Assembly: GCF_001411555.2 (NCBI RefSeq)
Contig: NC_049909.1
Location: 6,331,485-6,395,484 of the forward strand
Direction of reading: 5' to 3'
Length of the DNA: 64,000 bases
DNA from: Juglans regia
Taxonomy: Eukaryota; Streptophyta; Magnoliopsida; Fagales; Juglandaceae
Shown: in pieces, positions 1 through 11,419 of the stretch
Layout of the letters: each line of letters begins with the position of its first letter
Numbering within the stretch: position 1 is the first letter of the stretch
Translations under genes and position numbers: made by a program
The notes under the pieces: generated by a model
The model's input: only the letters and a program-made list of their open reading frames with translations
Told to the model about the DNA's origin: nothing
The model's database searches: none

Positions 1-417
1 ATAGAAAAATAAATAGATAAAAATATCTTTTACAAAAAAGAAATTATAAATTTTGGCCAATAACTTCCTAATATATTTTGGGATTTAAATTTATTTATGA
101 TAGATTTTTTAATTACTCATAAATATTATTTTTTATTAATATATTCATAACTTTTACTTAATCATTGATGGGACCCACCCCTTTATCAAAGAGTGCTTCT
201 ACACCCATGCATGGGGGATCCCGCCCAGTGTGTTTTTTTTTTTTGCTTTTTTTTTTTTCATGTGCTTTTTATCTTTTTTAATTATTTTTTTTAAATTCAC
301 AACATCAATAAAAAATATTTACTTAATCATTAAGTAAAAAAAAACTAGTCGGGATCCCAGTTGGGAATACCCAGTTGTAGTTTTAGTATTTTTCTTTATC
401 AAATCCTAAAAAGTCAA

Positions 418-552
418 AATTATCTCATCTCATCTCACTATCTAAACATACACTTTTTTACAAACTATCTCATCTCATTTTAACTTAAAAAATCTCACTA
501 CTATTTAAAATATCTCATCTTATCTCATCTGAACTGTATATCAAAACCGGAC
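418..552. repeat. MITE-like TCTCATCT-rich repeat fragment
   Basis: The 8-mer TCTCATCT and close variants recur several times, mixed with TCACTACTATT and AACTTAAAA segments, and the stretch closes with AAAACCGGACC. This is the style of short non-autonomous DNA transposons common in some woody eudicots. I could not define terminal inverted repeats or a TSD, so the boundaries are approximate and the class is an inference. Confidence 0.4.
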
Positions 553-812
553 CTAAATCTTTAAAAATAATGAAACCTAAGTTAATAAATATTCAATTTG
601 TTATGACACATGCACCAAGAACTTGAAAAAGTAAATATTAATAAATTTTATGTCATAATTCGAGAATTTGAAGAGATCTTGATCAATAACTAAAGCTAAT
701 TTGAATTGCTTTAATTCAAATGCTTGAAACACCAGATTGGTTATTTTATGGAGCATAAAAATTTGCACTAATGGAAACTCAAACTTGAGAACGCAATGTT
801 TTGTGTTCACAA

Positions 813-990
813 CTAGGGGTGTTAGGAGTTCGGTCCATACCGGAAAAACCGACTGGATAGGACCGGACTGAAGTTGAAACCAGTTGGTCTTAGTCCCACA
901 AATTGTGGACCAAAAAAATTTGATCCAATCTCGAGGTCTATAAATTTTGGACTGGACTGGACTGAACCGGACCGGATCGAACTCCTATAT
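813..990. repeat. ACCGG/GGTCC-rich dispersed repeat, probable MITE
   Basis: It begins AACTAGGGGTGTTAGG and then carries repeated CGGTCC, ACCGGA, GGACTGGACT and ACCGGACCGG words before falling into AT-rich DNA at about 990. Plant genomes carry many hAT-like MITEs that start with a (C)AGGGGTGT-type end and contain such words. The matching opposite terminus was not found, so the element may be truncated. Confidence 0.4.
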
Positions 991-1204
991 ATATTTTAAA
1001 AATATATTTAATAATTTAATATATTATTTTTATATGGTAATTATACAAGTTAATGATGTAATTTTTATCTAATTTATTGTCATTAACCATATAAAATAAA
1101 AAATAATATATGCTATCAATTAATGATAAATAATAAATCATGTGATAATTTATATAATTATATGTAAATAGTTAATACATCATACATTCATACATACTCT
1201 ACTA

Positions 1205-2586
1205 GGATTTTGAGTTATTCGAGGCACTCAGTCCAGTGTTTTCAAGATCACAGTGTGGAATGTCCGAATTAGGTTAGTGAAGTTTTATTTGGATACTTGG
1301 CAAAATCTTAGCCACATTTGGTGAATAGTATTGGATACTTAGCACTAAGAAGAACCATGAGATGGAAATGTGAAGGAAAATCAAGTTTTGTGATCATGCA
1401 ACCTAAGCCAAATACTATTCCATCCAACAATCTAATTTGTGTCAAACCAAATAAGGTTTCGACCCTAGGAAAATTTCAAATACTAGGAATCCAATTGAAA
1501 CTCCAAATTCTTGGTGAAAACCAAAACGCCAAATGTTTTTCCCAAACTCCAAATGTTCTCCTCAAAACCCTAATTATAACCGGTTGTAGTTTAGTGTTTA
1601 ATCACTTGATTAAATCACTTCCACATGCTATTAACAACTTAAATTCATGTCATTACATCCTTAATTCTTTTATACCTTTGTAATTTTATTGGGCCAAGAA
1701 AAATTGAATTTGGGTTTGTTAGAAATCCAAACCCCAACCATACCCCATTGAAACCCCAAATGAAGGCCCATTCGATTAAGGTCCCATTAAGGCCAACGGC
1801 CCAACAAAATTTCACCACCAATGCAAGGTTTGTGGAGGAAGTTTTCCCCTACCATGAGTGTCGTTTCATTGCCCAAGTCAGCCCCAAATAGTGTTTGATG
1901 GGAAGGCCAAAAGCCACCTCACCACCTCTCTCTCACTCAGCAGCAGCAAGCTGAAAACTGGTTATGGCACCTGGTTTTGCTTATGGTATTGGCTAATATC
2001 ACATCACCCAAAGTGTCACTCACACATCTTCTTTCACCCCTCCTAAAGTACAAGTCTCATCCTTGTCCATTTCACTAGCCCTTGGTCACTTCTGAAATTT
2101 TTCTTGGAGAGAAATCTAGAGGAACTCTCAGACATCTTTCTAGGCCTTTCTTGGTCAAATTTTTAGAAGCTTTTGTAAGTAAATTATCACAAAAGTTTCT
2201 TCACATACATTTGTCCTCCTTGAGTCTAGTTTTTGTTGGTATATTTTATAAAATTTTCCATGGACATTTGGTAGGTGGAAAGTTTGTTTAAGCATGCAGA
2301 GGTTAGTTTGAGCAATAAACTAGATAGTGTGTAATTCTTTATTTTTTTTTATGGTGTTCTTGAAAAGATCTTGGCCTGATCCTTTTATGGTTTATATTTA
2401 ACATGTTATAAGTTTTTGATGAGAGCTTTGCATAGATTTAAAAAGTAGAAAACTGGGTGTATGAAAATATATTCTATTTTGGAAAAGCCCAAGTCTTTTG
2501 TTGTGAAGGCATGCTCCAATAACTTTGATATTCACTTATAATTCTCTTAGGACTTTGATCTACATATTCGAATATTATTTTGAAGA
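1205..2586 (+). repeat. Old degenerate A-like LTR, segment 1 of 4
   Basis: From about 1235 the sequence follows the intact LTR-A copies at 10702 and 17643: the ATCACAGTGTGGAATGTCC block, then TTGGATACTTGGCAAAATC, the AAACCCTAA/GGGCC promoter-like block and the TTTGAAGAT block. The first 400-500 bp of the LTR are missing or unrecognisable, and divergence from the intact copies is high. It is therefore an older member or a sister subfamily. It continues at 4865 after the solo LTR-B. Confidence 0.75.
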
Positions 2587-3482
2587 TTTATTGTAACACC
2601 CCGTAGTTTAGTGTATTTTTACTGAAGGATTATTTTTATTTATTCAAAAATTATTCTCTTGTTTTAAAATTACTGGATTTTAATTGGGTTATTTTTAGGA
2701 ATTTTAATTTGATGAAAATTATTATTTATGTGCTTTTTTTTAATATTTATTTATTGTTATGTATTTAAATTGCTTTTAATATTTAACTTAATCGTTGTGA
2801 GATTTAATTATTTCAATTTGACTTTACCATTACGTTTAAATTATTTTATTTAATTTGTGGTTTTAAAATCATTTCCGTTGGATCATTTTCATGACCCAAG
2901 TTATGAGGATTGTACCTCATTTCTTTTCCCCTATTTTTCTTTTCCTCCTTTTCTTTTCTTTCTTTTCTTTTTCTTCTCCCAGTATTTTCCTTTCCCGCGC
3001 GCCGCGAAGCCCAGCCCCCTCCCTCTCTCTTCCGTCTGTTTCTTTCTCTTCCACCCAGCGCCGCCGTGCGCCTCCCGTGACCAACACCGCCCCTTCCGTT
3101 CCCCTCCCCATCGGCCGGCGACCATTCCCCGTGAATCTCAGCTCCTACCTCGCCGCCGTTAGCCTCCACGCGCAACACCCTGCCGCGGCCTTCACTTCCT
3201 TCGCGCGCCGCCGTCGCTCAACCTCCGGCCACCATCTTCCTACCACTTCATCCCCGACCTCTTGGCAACCCTTTGGACCCAACCCCAGCTCCGATCCGTC
3301 ACCGGTGAAGCCACACTAAGTACATTTCCGATTTCGACTTTTTGGCCTTAAAACCGCCCCTTGCGCCGCCACCCACGGCAAACCACCACCACCATTGGCT
3401 TCACCGACCTCTCTAGGCCCTACCCTACCATTTTGGGGTCTTCGTTTGTCTCCGTTGAAAAGTGGGTATTTGTGACCCACGG

Positions 3483-3505
3483 CCACAGTGTATTTTACAC
3501 TGTGG
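3483..3505 (+). other. Perfect 10-bp hairpin in LTR-B
   Basis: CCACAGTGTA is followed by TTT and then by its exact reverse complement. The same hairpin is unchanged in the other two LTR-B copies, at 42505-42527 (minus) and 58472-58494. It lies about 60 bp before the donor-like GTAAGT site. Its role is unknown. Confidence 0.7.
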
Positions 3506-3944
3506 TGTTGCTCAGACGTCGCCTTTTTCAGCTTCGTGATCCTTCGGAAATTGCTTTATTGCACTGTAAGTATTTCTCCAAAGTATTCTCACGAATTTTA
3601 TGTATTTCTGCACTAACGCATTTCACTGTATTTTTGGCATGCCGGACTGAGTCCGAGGAGTACGGGGGTCGGATGAATTTGTGATTGGAGTTGTTGGTTT
3701 GATTGGATTGGATTGGATTTTGGATTGGTTATTGGTTATTAGTTATTGATGGATTTTGGATTGGTTATTGGTTATTGAGGAATGTGGATTTGTGTTGGTA
3801 CACGTGCATATCATTATTTCATGCATGATCATGTTTGTAAAGGAAAACTGGGTTTTCATGTATTGCATTCATGTTCATGTGTTTATGAAAACTGGGTTTT
3901 CATGTGAGAATGGAATTTGGGTGCGTGCGTATCACGACCCCAAG

Positions 3945-4037
3945 CCGAGATGGGGCATTATCTCGGTGGAGCTCCTCTGGTTACTCGGGAGCGGAATAAA
4001 CTGAGTAACGTCCCCTGGATTGTCGCTGGGCGACAAT
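3945..4037 (+). other. Three adjacent stem-loops, LTR-B version
   Basis: Stem 1 is CCGAGAT (3945-3951) with ATCTCGG (3960-3966) and an 8-nt loop. A TGGA spacer follows. Stem 2 is GCTCC (3971-3975) with GGAGC (3988-3992) and a 12-nt loop. Stem 3 is ATTGTCGC (4019-4026) with GCGACAAT (4030-4037). Families A and C have stems at the same relative places with different bases (see 13759 and 44785). The block is repeated in the other two LTR-B copies. Confidence 0.75.
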
Positions 4038-4864
4038 GGGATCGGACGAGAGATTCGTGCCGACTCCGTGGTCCTTCTGCTGGCGGGGACTAGAGGATGT
4101 CTGGCCATGTACGCGCTGGGCGCGGAACTGGGCATCGCTCGTTGCGTAGTGGGTGCTCGGCCATGTACGCGCTGGGCGCGGAACTGGGCATCGCTACGAA
4201 GCCAGGACGTGCGGATGGTCCCTAGGGGAGGCCATGGTGCATAGGGTATTGACGGATTAAATGGACTATTTTCTGGGAAAATAGTGTGAGTTGGATTTTG
4301 TGTAAATCATTTTCTGGGAAAATGTTTTACGGATTATTTTTGGGCCAAATGAGATTTTTGGCGTGTGTTGGAAAATTATCATTTTCGGGGAAAATGATAT
4401 TTTGAGAAAAATGCATATTTCATCATATGCATGCATGTTAGTTGTATTAAATGCATTTTATTCCTGAGATTATTTTTGGGTTATACTTACCTGCGGTACC
4501 ATTTTGTGGTAACGCAGATTTTGATGCAGATGAGGAGGAGGAGGGCGAGCCTGAGGAGACGGCTCCGCCCGAGGAGTGATCTGGGATCACTAGCTTGTTT
4601 TTATTTATTTTACCCTTCTGTATTTTCGGGACATGTGTTAACTTTATTTTGGATGACTGTATAACTGCTTTTAAAACTTTCCTGATGTTTACTTGTATTT
4701 AAATTCTGGTACTTAGTTGACTAATCCGCTGCGTTGTTGTTGTACACCGTTGCATGTACACACACTTGGGCACGTTTCGTTGGGATGTGTGATCGCGTTG
4801 TCATCATCCCGGCGTCTCGATTCCCGTGTTTTCTCTACATGGGGCTCGGGGGCGCCACATTTAT

Positions 4865-5936
4865 GGTGTTGATCATGAATATTTGAATTTTTATGCATAC
4901 AAAGGTTCAGATTGGTCTAGTATTTGAGGTTCTCGGATGGATCTATGTTGTTATGCATTTTTTACATGTGATCTTAGGTTTGATGCTTAGATCTATTTTA
5001 GGACTTGAATATTAAGCATGTGATGTTGTTTTTTGATGATTTACTTCATGAAAAGTTTCGTATCTAATAGTTTGATCAACACCAAATCACATAGCACTCG
5101 GTTTTGGTGAATGGGTGCAAACCGATTGTGTTAAGTATGATTTTGTAACTTTTTAGTGTTTTGGTAATTATTCAAAGCATGATAGTTCTTAGGAATGTTT
5201 TATGAACATATTGAGAGTATGTTATTGAGCTTTTGGAGTTATTGGAGTTGTTTTGAATAGAGTTAGATTATGAACATCAAGGGTTGTTCTTGTGGTCAAA
5301 ATACTTGAAGTTTTGAATATGGAGGAAAATTGTATTTTATGATGTAAGTTTTATTGGTTGTTCTAGTATGATATTTAAGCATAGGATGTGATTTTATATG
5401 TTGCATATATTGGTTTTAACATGAAAGATAGGACTTGAAAGAATTGCAACAAAAATCAATAATTTAGCACTTTGGATTTAGGACAAATTTTGGTAAGTTT
5501 TGAAGTTAGCATGTGAAATTCTTAAGTTAGGAGTAAAATGATAAGTTTTCAACATGTAGAGGGGTAAAATGGTCATTTGAATTTAAGTTAGTGTTTATAT
5601 GTTTCTAAGTTTATTAGTAAGGAGTTTCTAACGTTTAGAAATATCTCCTTACAGTTTTCCATTAATTCGTGCATTTTATTCATCACGCTACGCTCACTGT
5701 AAGTTAGCTTCTAACTTATTGTCAGGATATTATGTATGTGCTGGTAAGAGAACAATTATTCATATTCTTATGTTCCTATAAATGTCGTGTTATGTCATGT
5801 CACGACTTGTATATCTATTACACATTATACTATGTCACGACTTGTATATCTGTTACACATTATACTATGTCACAAAATATTTATCTGCTACATATTATGC
5901 TATGTCACGAGATGTTTATTTGTTACACATTATGCC
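4865..5936 (+). repeat. Old degenerate A-like LTR, segment 2 of 4
   Basis: It continues the A-like LTR after the solo LTR-B. It matches the intact copies through the GGTAAAATGGTCATTT block and the GTAAGTTAGCTTCTAACTTA inverted-repeat block (about 5699). It ends in TGTTACACATTATG-type repeats equivalent to about 13300-13400 of the intact LTR, where the LINE interrupts it. Confidence 0.75.
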
Positions 5937-8678
5937 TTGGTACTCTATACCGATGAATGGTACTATGAAATGTTTTTTCAAGGGTGGCCGAGGATTGAGA
6001 CAAGGGGATCCATTGTCCCCTTATTTGTTTATTATTTTATAGGAAATTTTATCTCGTCTAATAAAACAAAGAGAAGAAAAGTTTCGGCCAATTCACCCAA
6101 GCTCGAGGTACTACTTTGGTCTCTCATCTAATGTATGTGGATGATGTGGTCATCTTCACTAATGGAGGTCGTGCTCAATTCGGTGCATTTTAAAAATCTT
6201 GGCTACATATGAGAAGTGGTCTGGTCAATTGATAAATAAAGTGAAAACTGCTATGTTTTTCTCTAAAATAATTCCTATAACTAGAAGAAGAAATCTTAAA
6301 AGATTGATAGGTTTTTCGGAAGGTAAATTCCCTTTTAAATATTTGGGAGTTCCTATTGTTTCCGGAAAACTTAAAATTGGGGATTTGGAGGAGTTGGTGA
6401 GTAAGGTTCAGAAAAAAATAAGCGGATGGAAAATGAGACTGTTATCGGTGGGGGGAAGAGTGATTTTATTGAGACATGTCCTTGCTAGCATGGCTTTACA
6501 TCTATTGGCAGTTTTGCAAGTTCCTAAACAGATTATCTCTTCCTTAAATCGTTTAATGAGCTCCTTTTTTTGGAGAGAAAGTGATGGAAGGGGAAAGAAA
6601 AAATGGGTTGCTTGGAGGCAAATATGTAGGCCAATGGCAGAAGGAGGTTTGGGTATTAGATCTTTGGATGAGATGCAAAATGCTCTTCATTTAAAATTTG
6701 CCTGGAAACTGATGCATGAAAACTCTCTTTGGGCAAACTTCTTTCGTACGAAATATGTTGGGAAGAAACCTTTGATGCTTCTTGGTCCGGAAAAGGGCAC
6801 AAGGTTTTGGCATATGATGTTAAGAGTATCCCTACTGTCTTGAATAATTCTAAATGGAAACTCAAAGAAGGCTATGTACTTTTCTGGTATGATAAGTGGC
6901 TAGATCAGGGGCCTTTTGCTGACAACATTCTTGTGAGTGAGCAACCTCTCTTGAAAGTTAAAGATTGTCAACTGGCTAGTGGATGGGATATGGATCTATT
7001 AGAGAGGCTGGTGGGGATTGAAAATGCAGAGAGGGCACTCAACGTCCTTGCTAATTGTAAAGAGGGAGAGGATATGCTAATTTGGACTAAAACTGAAAGT
7101 GGTAATTTTACCACCAAATCAGCTTGGGAATGTATTCGGGTAAGAGGCCAGATTGTTGTGGAGCATAAATGGATTTGGAATAATATGCTCCCTATAAAAT
7201 TTTCTGTTCTAATGTGGAAGGCATGGCATGGTGCATTAGCAGTGGATGATAGAATTAGGCGGATTGGACTTCCTTTGGTCTCGAAATGTAACTGTTGCAG
7301 TCAAGGAAAACATAAAGATCTAAATCATGTTTTATTTGAAGGGGAGGTTGCTGCCAAGGTTTGGAAAAAATATGGTTCTATTCTTGGTTTGCCGATTGGA
7401 AGAACATGGCATGAAACTTGTCTTAGTTGGTTTTGGAGACCTTCAAATGCCTCTCAAAAAGGTGTCATCTTGGGTTTACTCCCTACTATTATTTCGTAGA
7501 GGTTATGGGCCAGAAGATGTTCTGCTCGTATGGAAGGTAAGGCTAAATTAGCCCAGGTGGTGTGTCAATCTATCAAACAATGGATAGGCGTGATCTGTCA
7601 AGGATTTTCCAAGTCAATGAAGCTTACTCAAATTGACTCTTACATTCTTAATAGTCTAAATATTACTCCAATTCCAATTCAACAACAACCAATCAAACTT
7701 ATATCATGGTCTAAGCCCTCACAGGGACGTGTGAAACTAAATACGGATGGAAGTAGTCTAAGGAACCCAGGAGCTTCAGGGGCTGGAGGAGTGATTCGGG
7801 ACATGTAGGGAGATTTGTTGTTGGTGTTCTCAATGAATCTCGGTTATGGAAATAGTACTCATGCAGAATTGTGAGCGCTGTTGGAGGGAGTTAAACAATG
7901 TAAAAGGTTGAATCTAGTAGTAATAGAAATTGAAATGGACTCAAAGGTGATATTGTCATGGTTGCAGAATAATAGATGTGGTATCTGGTATTTGGAGGAA
8001 TTTTGGGAGGAACTTCAAGATTTGCTTTAACTATGGTTCCCAAGTTTTTGCACATTCACAGGGAAGGAAATGCCACTACGGATTGGTTAGCTAGAAGGGG
8101 CACAAGGGAAGGAGATGTGGAATGGAAAACCATGAGTGAGCTCCCTGCTTTGCTACGAGGCTTGATTAGAGTAGAAAAATGGGGTCTTCCATCAATTAGG
8201 TGCAAGTGTTATGGTGCAGGATTTTAAAGTAGAGGTAGACTGTGGGACTATGAGCAGAGTTTAGTAAGTTCACCTTGGTGCAAAAGTTACGTTTGCATGA
8301 TTTCTTTTTTGATTAGATGTAGTTTTACTTATTATTACATGTTATGGGTTTTTGTATTGGTTTTGTTTTTGTGTTGGTTTTTCTAGGCTTCTTTAGATTT
8401 ATTGTTTTCTCTTTTATAGGCCTGTCTAGGGTGTTTGGTTTTATTCTTATAGGCTTGTTTGGATGGTTGTTTAATTATGTTTAGTAGTTATGTTGGTTTA
8501 GTTGTTTTTATTTTGGTTTGATACAAGGGATGGTTTTAGGGCTTTATCTGTAAATCCCCAGTGTCAGTTTTGTTACCACGGTATTCCTTCTCCATAAGTG
8601 AGGGCTATTATTAAAATTAGGACGAGGTCACTATTGAACATGTGGCCTCTGGCTCTTCTATAGAAAAGAAAAGAAAAG
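5937..8678 (+). pseudogene. 5'-truncated L1-clade LINE (RT, zinc finger, RNase H)
   Basis: The conceptual product is the C-terminal half of a plant L1-type polyprotein. It holds a reverse transcriptase block with [13 protein letters not shown] (about 5985-6025), the MYVDDVVIFTNG catalytic motif in another frame near 6132, the FPFKYLGVPI region (6199-6843) and a zf-RVT domain with CNCC and H..NHVLFEG (6729-7499). An RNase H segment follows, with NTDGSSLRNPGASGAGG (7530-7808) and FLHIHREGNATTDWLARRG (7976-8227). Frameshifts and stops separate these pieces, so it is dead. The endonuclease half is missing at the 5' end, as is usual for 5'-truncated LINEs. The 3' end is an AGAAAAGAAAAG tail. I found no convincing TSD. 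The flanking A-like LTR lacks about 0.5 kb (equivalent to about 13560-14090) across the insertion. Confidence 0.9.
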
Positions 8679-8834
8679 TTATCTATTGCATGTTACATAA
8701 TGTCATGAAATGTTAATCTGCACTCAAAGCTGGTGCAGATACATGTGATGTGATGCGATATCGGTAGGGGCGCATGACTCAAGGAGACTTGTGTAGCACT
8801 CACAGTTCACGTTTATTTATTAAGTTATTATTGA
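8679..8834 (+). repeat. Old degenerate A-like LTR, segment 3 of 4
   Basis: It matches intact LTR-A from the CTCACAGCTGGTATAGAAAC block to the ATTAAGTTTATTGAATAAG block (14101-14218 in the intact copy). It lies between the LINE tail and the Athila insertion. Confidence 0.75.
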
Positions 8835-9108
8835 ACAAGTGATAAAGTGATAAAAATTACATGATAAAGCTGCTTAAGTGAATGAATTATTTAACAAAAA
8901 ATGAATTAAACACTTAATTATGTATTGATTTTTAATACTTGACTCAATGTTAAATTCTGATTAATATCTCAAATTTTATTCTGATAATTTACTTATGTTG
9001 CAGGGCATTGTGGAAAAGATATTAAAATCATATGGGTCTTATTGGAAGTACCTAATGCCAGCAACAAAAGAAATGCACAGCTGCAGCAGATCAAAACGCG
9101 CAGCAGAG

Positions 9109-9240
9109 ATGAAACGCTGGGGCTGACCTCAAAACGCAAGAGGCGAAGGAATGAAACGCTGGGGCTGAACTCAAAACGCAAGAGGCGAAGGAATGAAACG
9201 CAGGCGAGCTGAACTCAAAACGCGCTGGGCGAAGGCATGA
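9109..9240 (+). repeat. ~43-bp tandem repeat upstream of the Athila TATA box
   Basis: Three consecutive units begin (G)ATGAAACGC and end GCGAAGGA/C. The third differs in its middle. The array is present in the other LTR at 28874-29005, so it belongs to the element. Its position just 5' of the TATA box fits an enhancer-like U3 repeat, which is an inference. Confidence 0.8.
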
Positions 9241-9386
9241 AATGCGGAAGATGCAGCAGTGAAACGAAACGCACAGCAGCAAGGCCTGGTGGGCAGAGAC
9301 GTGCGCACTGCGGAGAGAAAGAAATGCACGAACATGGGCTGTGCTGCAGAGAGGAAACGCTTAGTCGGTTTGAGGCAAAAGAGAGA

Positions 9387-9393
9387 TATAAAA
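9387..9393 (+). promoter_or_regulatory. Athila LTR TATA box
   Basis: TATAAAA is followed after about 25-30 bp by the likely transcription start. The same box is in the 3' LTR at 29152-29158. This is a motif-level call. Confidence 0.6.
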
Positions 9394-10468
9394 CGAAAAA
9401 TAATTTTCGTGCGCCGGCAGTTTTCATTTTAGTATTTTCCGCAAGTTTTTCTTCCGCACATATTTTTTCTTTGGGAATTATTTTCGTTCAGCGGTTCAGT
9501 TCTTCCTCTTCAATTTATTTTTCCAGTTCATTTTATTTTCCGCAAGTTTGTATGCTTTTGAGTTTCGGATTTCAACACATTTGTGGGATACAATATATTT
9601 TTATTCAGTAACTTTCATTTGAAACAGTATATGATGATGTTAGATTTTAATTTTCTTGAGCATTTTGTTAATCTAGAGATGATAGGCTAGATTTTTAGCT
9701 TGGGATTCAATGAGTAACCCGTGACTATTTGGGATTGGATTTACTTCAATATTTAGTGCTTTTGATGATTAACTTGATGGATTATATCTCAATGTGCATA
9801 TAGAAAATATTAGAGTTCTTTGTTCTTGGTTTAGATCAATTGTAGACGTAAAGGCACAATTGATACTTGAACAAGTAACATGACTTTAATGTTTTTCTTT
9901 CACTTTCTATGATTGTTATATAATTTGTCAAGTAGTTTTATTAAAATAAAATTGTGGTTCATTGCTATATTATCCGACTATGATTTCTAGGAATGAGAAA
10001 ATGGTCGAGAGAAAATAAAAAGAGAAGTAAATCCATCATCAAATTAGTGGGTGAAAATTGCATCCCAAGTGTTTGTTTAATTGTTTCTTACAATTTTAAG
10101 TCAACTTCCATACGATTTCTTTAAATCCCTTTAATCTTAGCAATTTTAGAAAAATAGATTCTCTTTTATTTTCAGCTTTACTTATGCTTGAACGTCCCGA
10201 CAATTTCACTCATAATTCATTCTACACCCCCTTAGTAAATATCCACATTTAGGTGTAAATATTGTTAGTGGTTAAGTTTAGGAATTTATTTCTCTTTGCT
10301 TATTATTTTAAATTTTCGTGTCACTCCAAACGGTAATATGTGGTCTTGCGAAAATGAAATGTTTGCTAAATTCTCATTGTCCCTGTGAATTCGATCTTTG
10401 GATTTACCCTTGTATTACTTTGACAACTTCTACGCTTGGAAGTAGAAATTAAAAGCTGATCAAGTTTT

Positions 10469-10486
10469 TGGCGCCGTTGCCGGGGA
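10469..10486 (+). other. Athila primer-binding site
   Basis: TGGCGCCGTTGCCGGGGA lies six bases after the 5' LTR end. This word is the standard primer-binding site of plant Athila/Tat elements. Together with the FMDDF reverse transcriptase motif it places the element in the Athila lineage. Confidence 0.93.
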
Positions 10487-11419
10487 CAACTGGTGTTTAG
10501 CAAAGCATTCTCATATTGTTGAGAAGACGTTCGTAGCGTTGTGAACCTCTTCACAACTTGGGTGACATTTTTCTTAACTTTATTTTTTTTCGTTTATTTT
10601 ATTTTTATTTTTATTTATTTATTTTTTTCTTTGTTTTGTTGTTGTTTGTCTTGCATATTCTTTTATTTTCTGTTCTTGTTTGTATGACTGGTTGGACTAG
10701 ATGTAACAGCCCGCTAGAAATTCATTGGCGGAATTTCTATTGACTTTAGGAATCTCGTGAAAATCTCATAAGTTTTTACGAATCGACCTATTGCATAGGT
10801 TTTAGTCTGTCAACATAGTCAGTGTTATCACTCACTATGCTGCTAGAACTATGAGTTTTATTTATTTGAGGTGGTTAGAAGTGTCAGAATGCATTATGGT
10901 CTACGCCATTACACTCAGTGGATTATTTAGGATTTTATGGCACAATATCCTATTTTCATAATTCCGGACGAAACGTCTGTTGGAAATTGTGAAATTATTT
11001 TTAGGGGCACTTCGAGGTTAAATTTCGGTAAAAGATTTTCACTGTAGGTTAATATGAATATTTAGGAATTTTTAGTACTAAGTTTATGATTCACTTTTTC
11101 GAAGTGAATAGTAACCTCGGTAAGCGCACCAATTGCAGTGTTTCGAAATCACAGTGTGGAATGTCCAAATTGGATTAGAGAAGTTTTATTTGGACACTTG
11201 GCAAGATCTTAGCCACACTTAGTGAATAATTTTAGACACTTGGCACCATAAGGAACGTTTGTTGGATTTGAAGGAATCAAGGTGTGAGATCATGTCGCTT
11301 AAGCAAAACTTTGTTTCATCTGCTCAACCAAATTGTGCCAGATCAAAGAGGTTTTCAATCCTAGTGAAATTCTAAATGGTGGGAATCCAATCGAAAGCCC
11401 AAAAGCATGGTTGAAATCG

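Larger units (their letters stand above)
1..1204. other. AT-rich intergenic DNA, no gene seen
   Basis: The stretch is strongly AT-rich with poly-T and poly-A runs and no credible coding frame. The only longer frame, on the minus strand at 601-810, has low-complexity composition and no recognisable domain. Two repeat-like pieces inside it are listed separately. The old A-like LTR becomes recognisable at about 1205. Confidence 0.7.
2587..4864 (+). mobile_element. Solo LTR-B (2592-4859) with TSD TTTAT
   Basis: The LTR starts TGTAACACCCCG and ends GGGGGCGCCACA, with TTTAT directly repeated at 2587-2591 and 4860-4864. Removing it rejoins the host A-like LTR cleanly. No internal region is present, so this is a solo LTR of 2268 bp left by LTR-LTR recombination. 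Within it lie an AT-rich head, a CT-rich then CpG-rich block (2940-3320), a perfect 10-bp hairpin (3483-3505), a GTAAGT donor-like site at 3566, the three stem-loop block at 3945-4037 and a direct repeat of about 37 bp in the GGCCATGTACGCGCTGGG region. Comparison with the copy at 57575, joined to an integrase ORF, identifies it as a Tekay-like chromovirus LTR. Confidence 0.93.
8840..10462 (+). repeat. Athila 5' LTR
   Basis: The LTR runs from TGATAAAGTG to AGCTGATCA and matches 28605-30227 along its whole length. It contains three tandem imperfect copies of an approximately 43-bp ATGAAACGC..GCGAAGGA unit (9109-9240), then a TATAAAA box at 9387-9393 and a pyrimidine-rich stretch. Confidence 0.95.

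Noticed and set aside
1318..2291. Frames in the old A-like LTR as host exons
   Set aside because: The region aligns to LTR-A throughout and no domain is present.
2846..3319. Frames in the CpG-rich block of LTR-B
   Set aside because: Frames on both strands overlap, differ in length and frame between the three LTR-B copies and have low-complexity composition.
5925..8700. Target-site duplication of the LINE
   Set aside because: The flanks contain similar TGTTACAT-type repeats, so any short match is uninformative.
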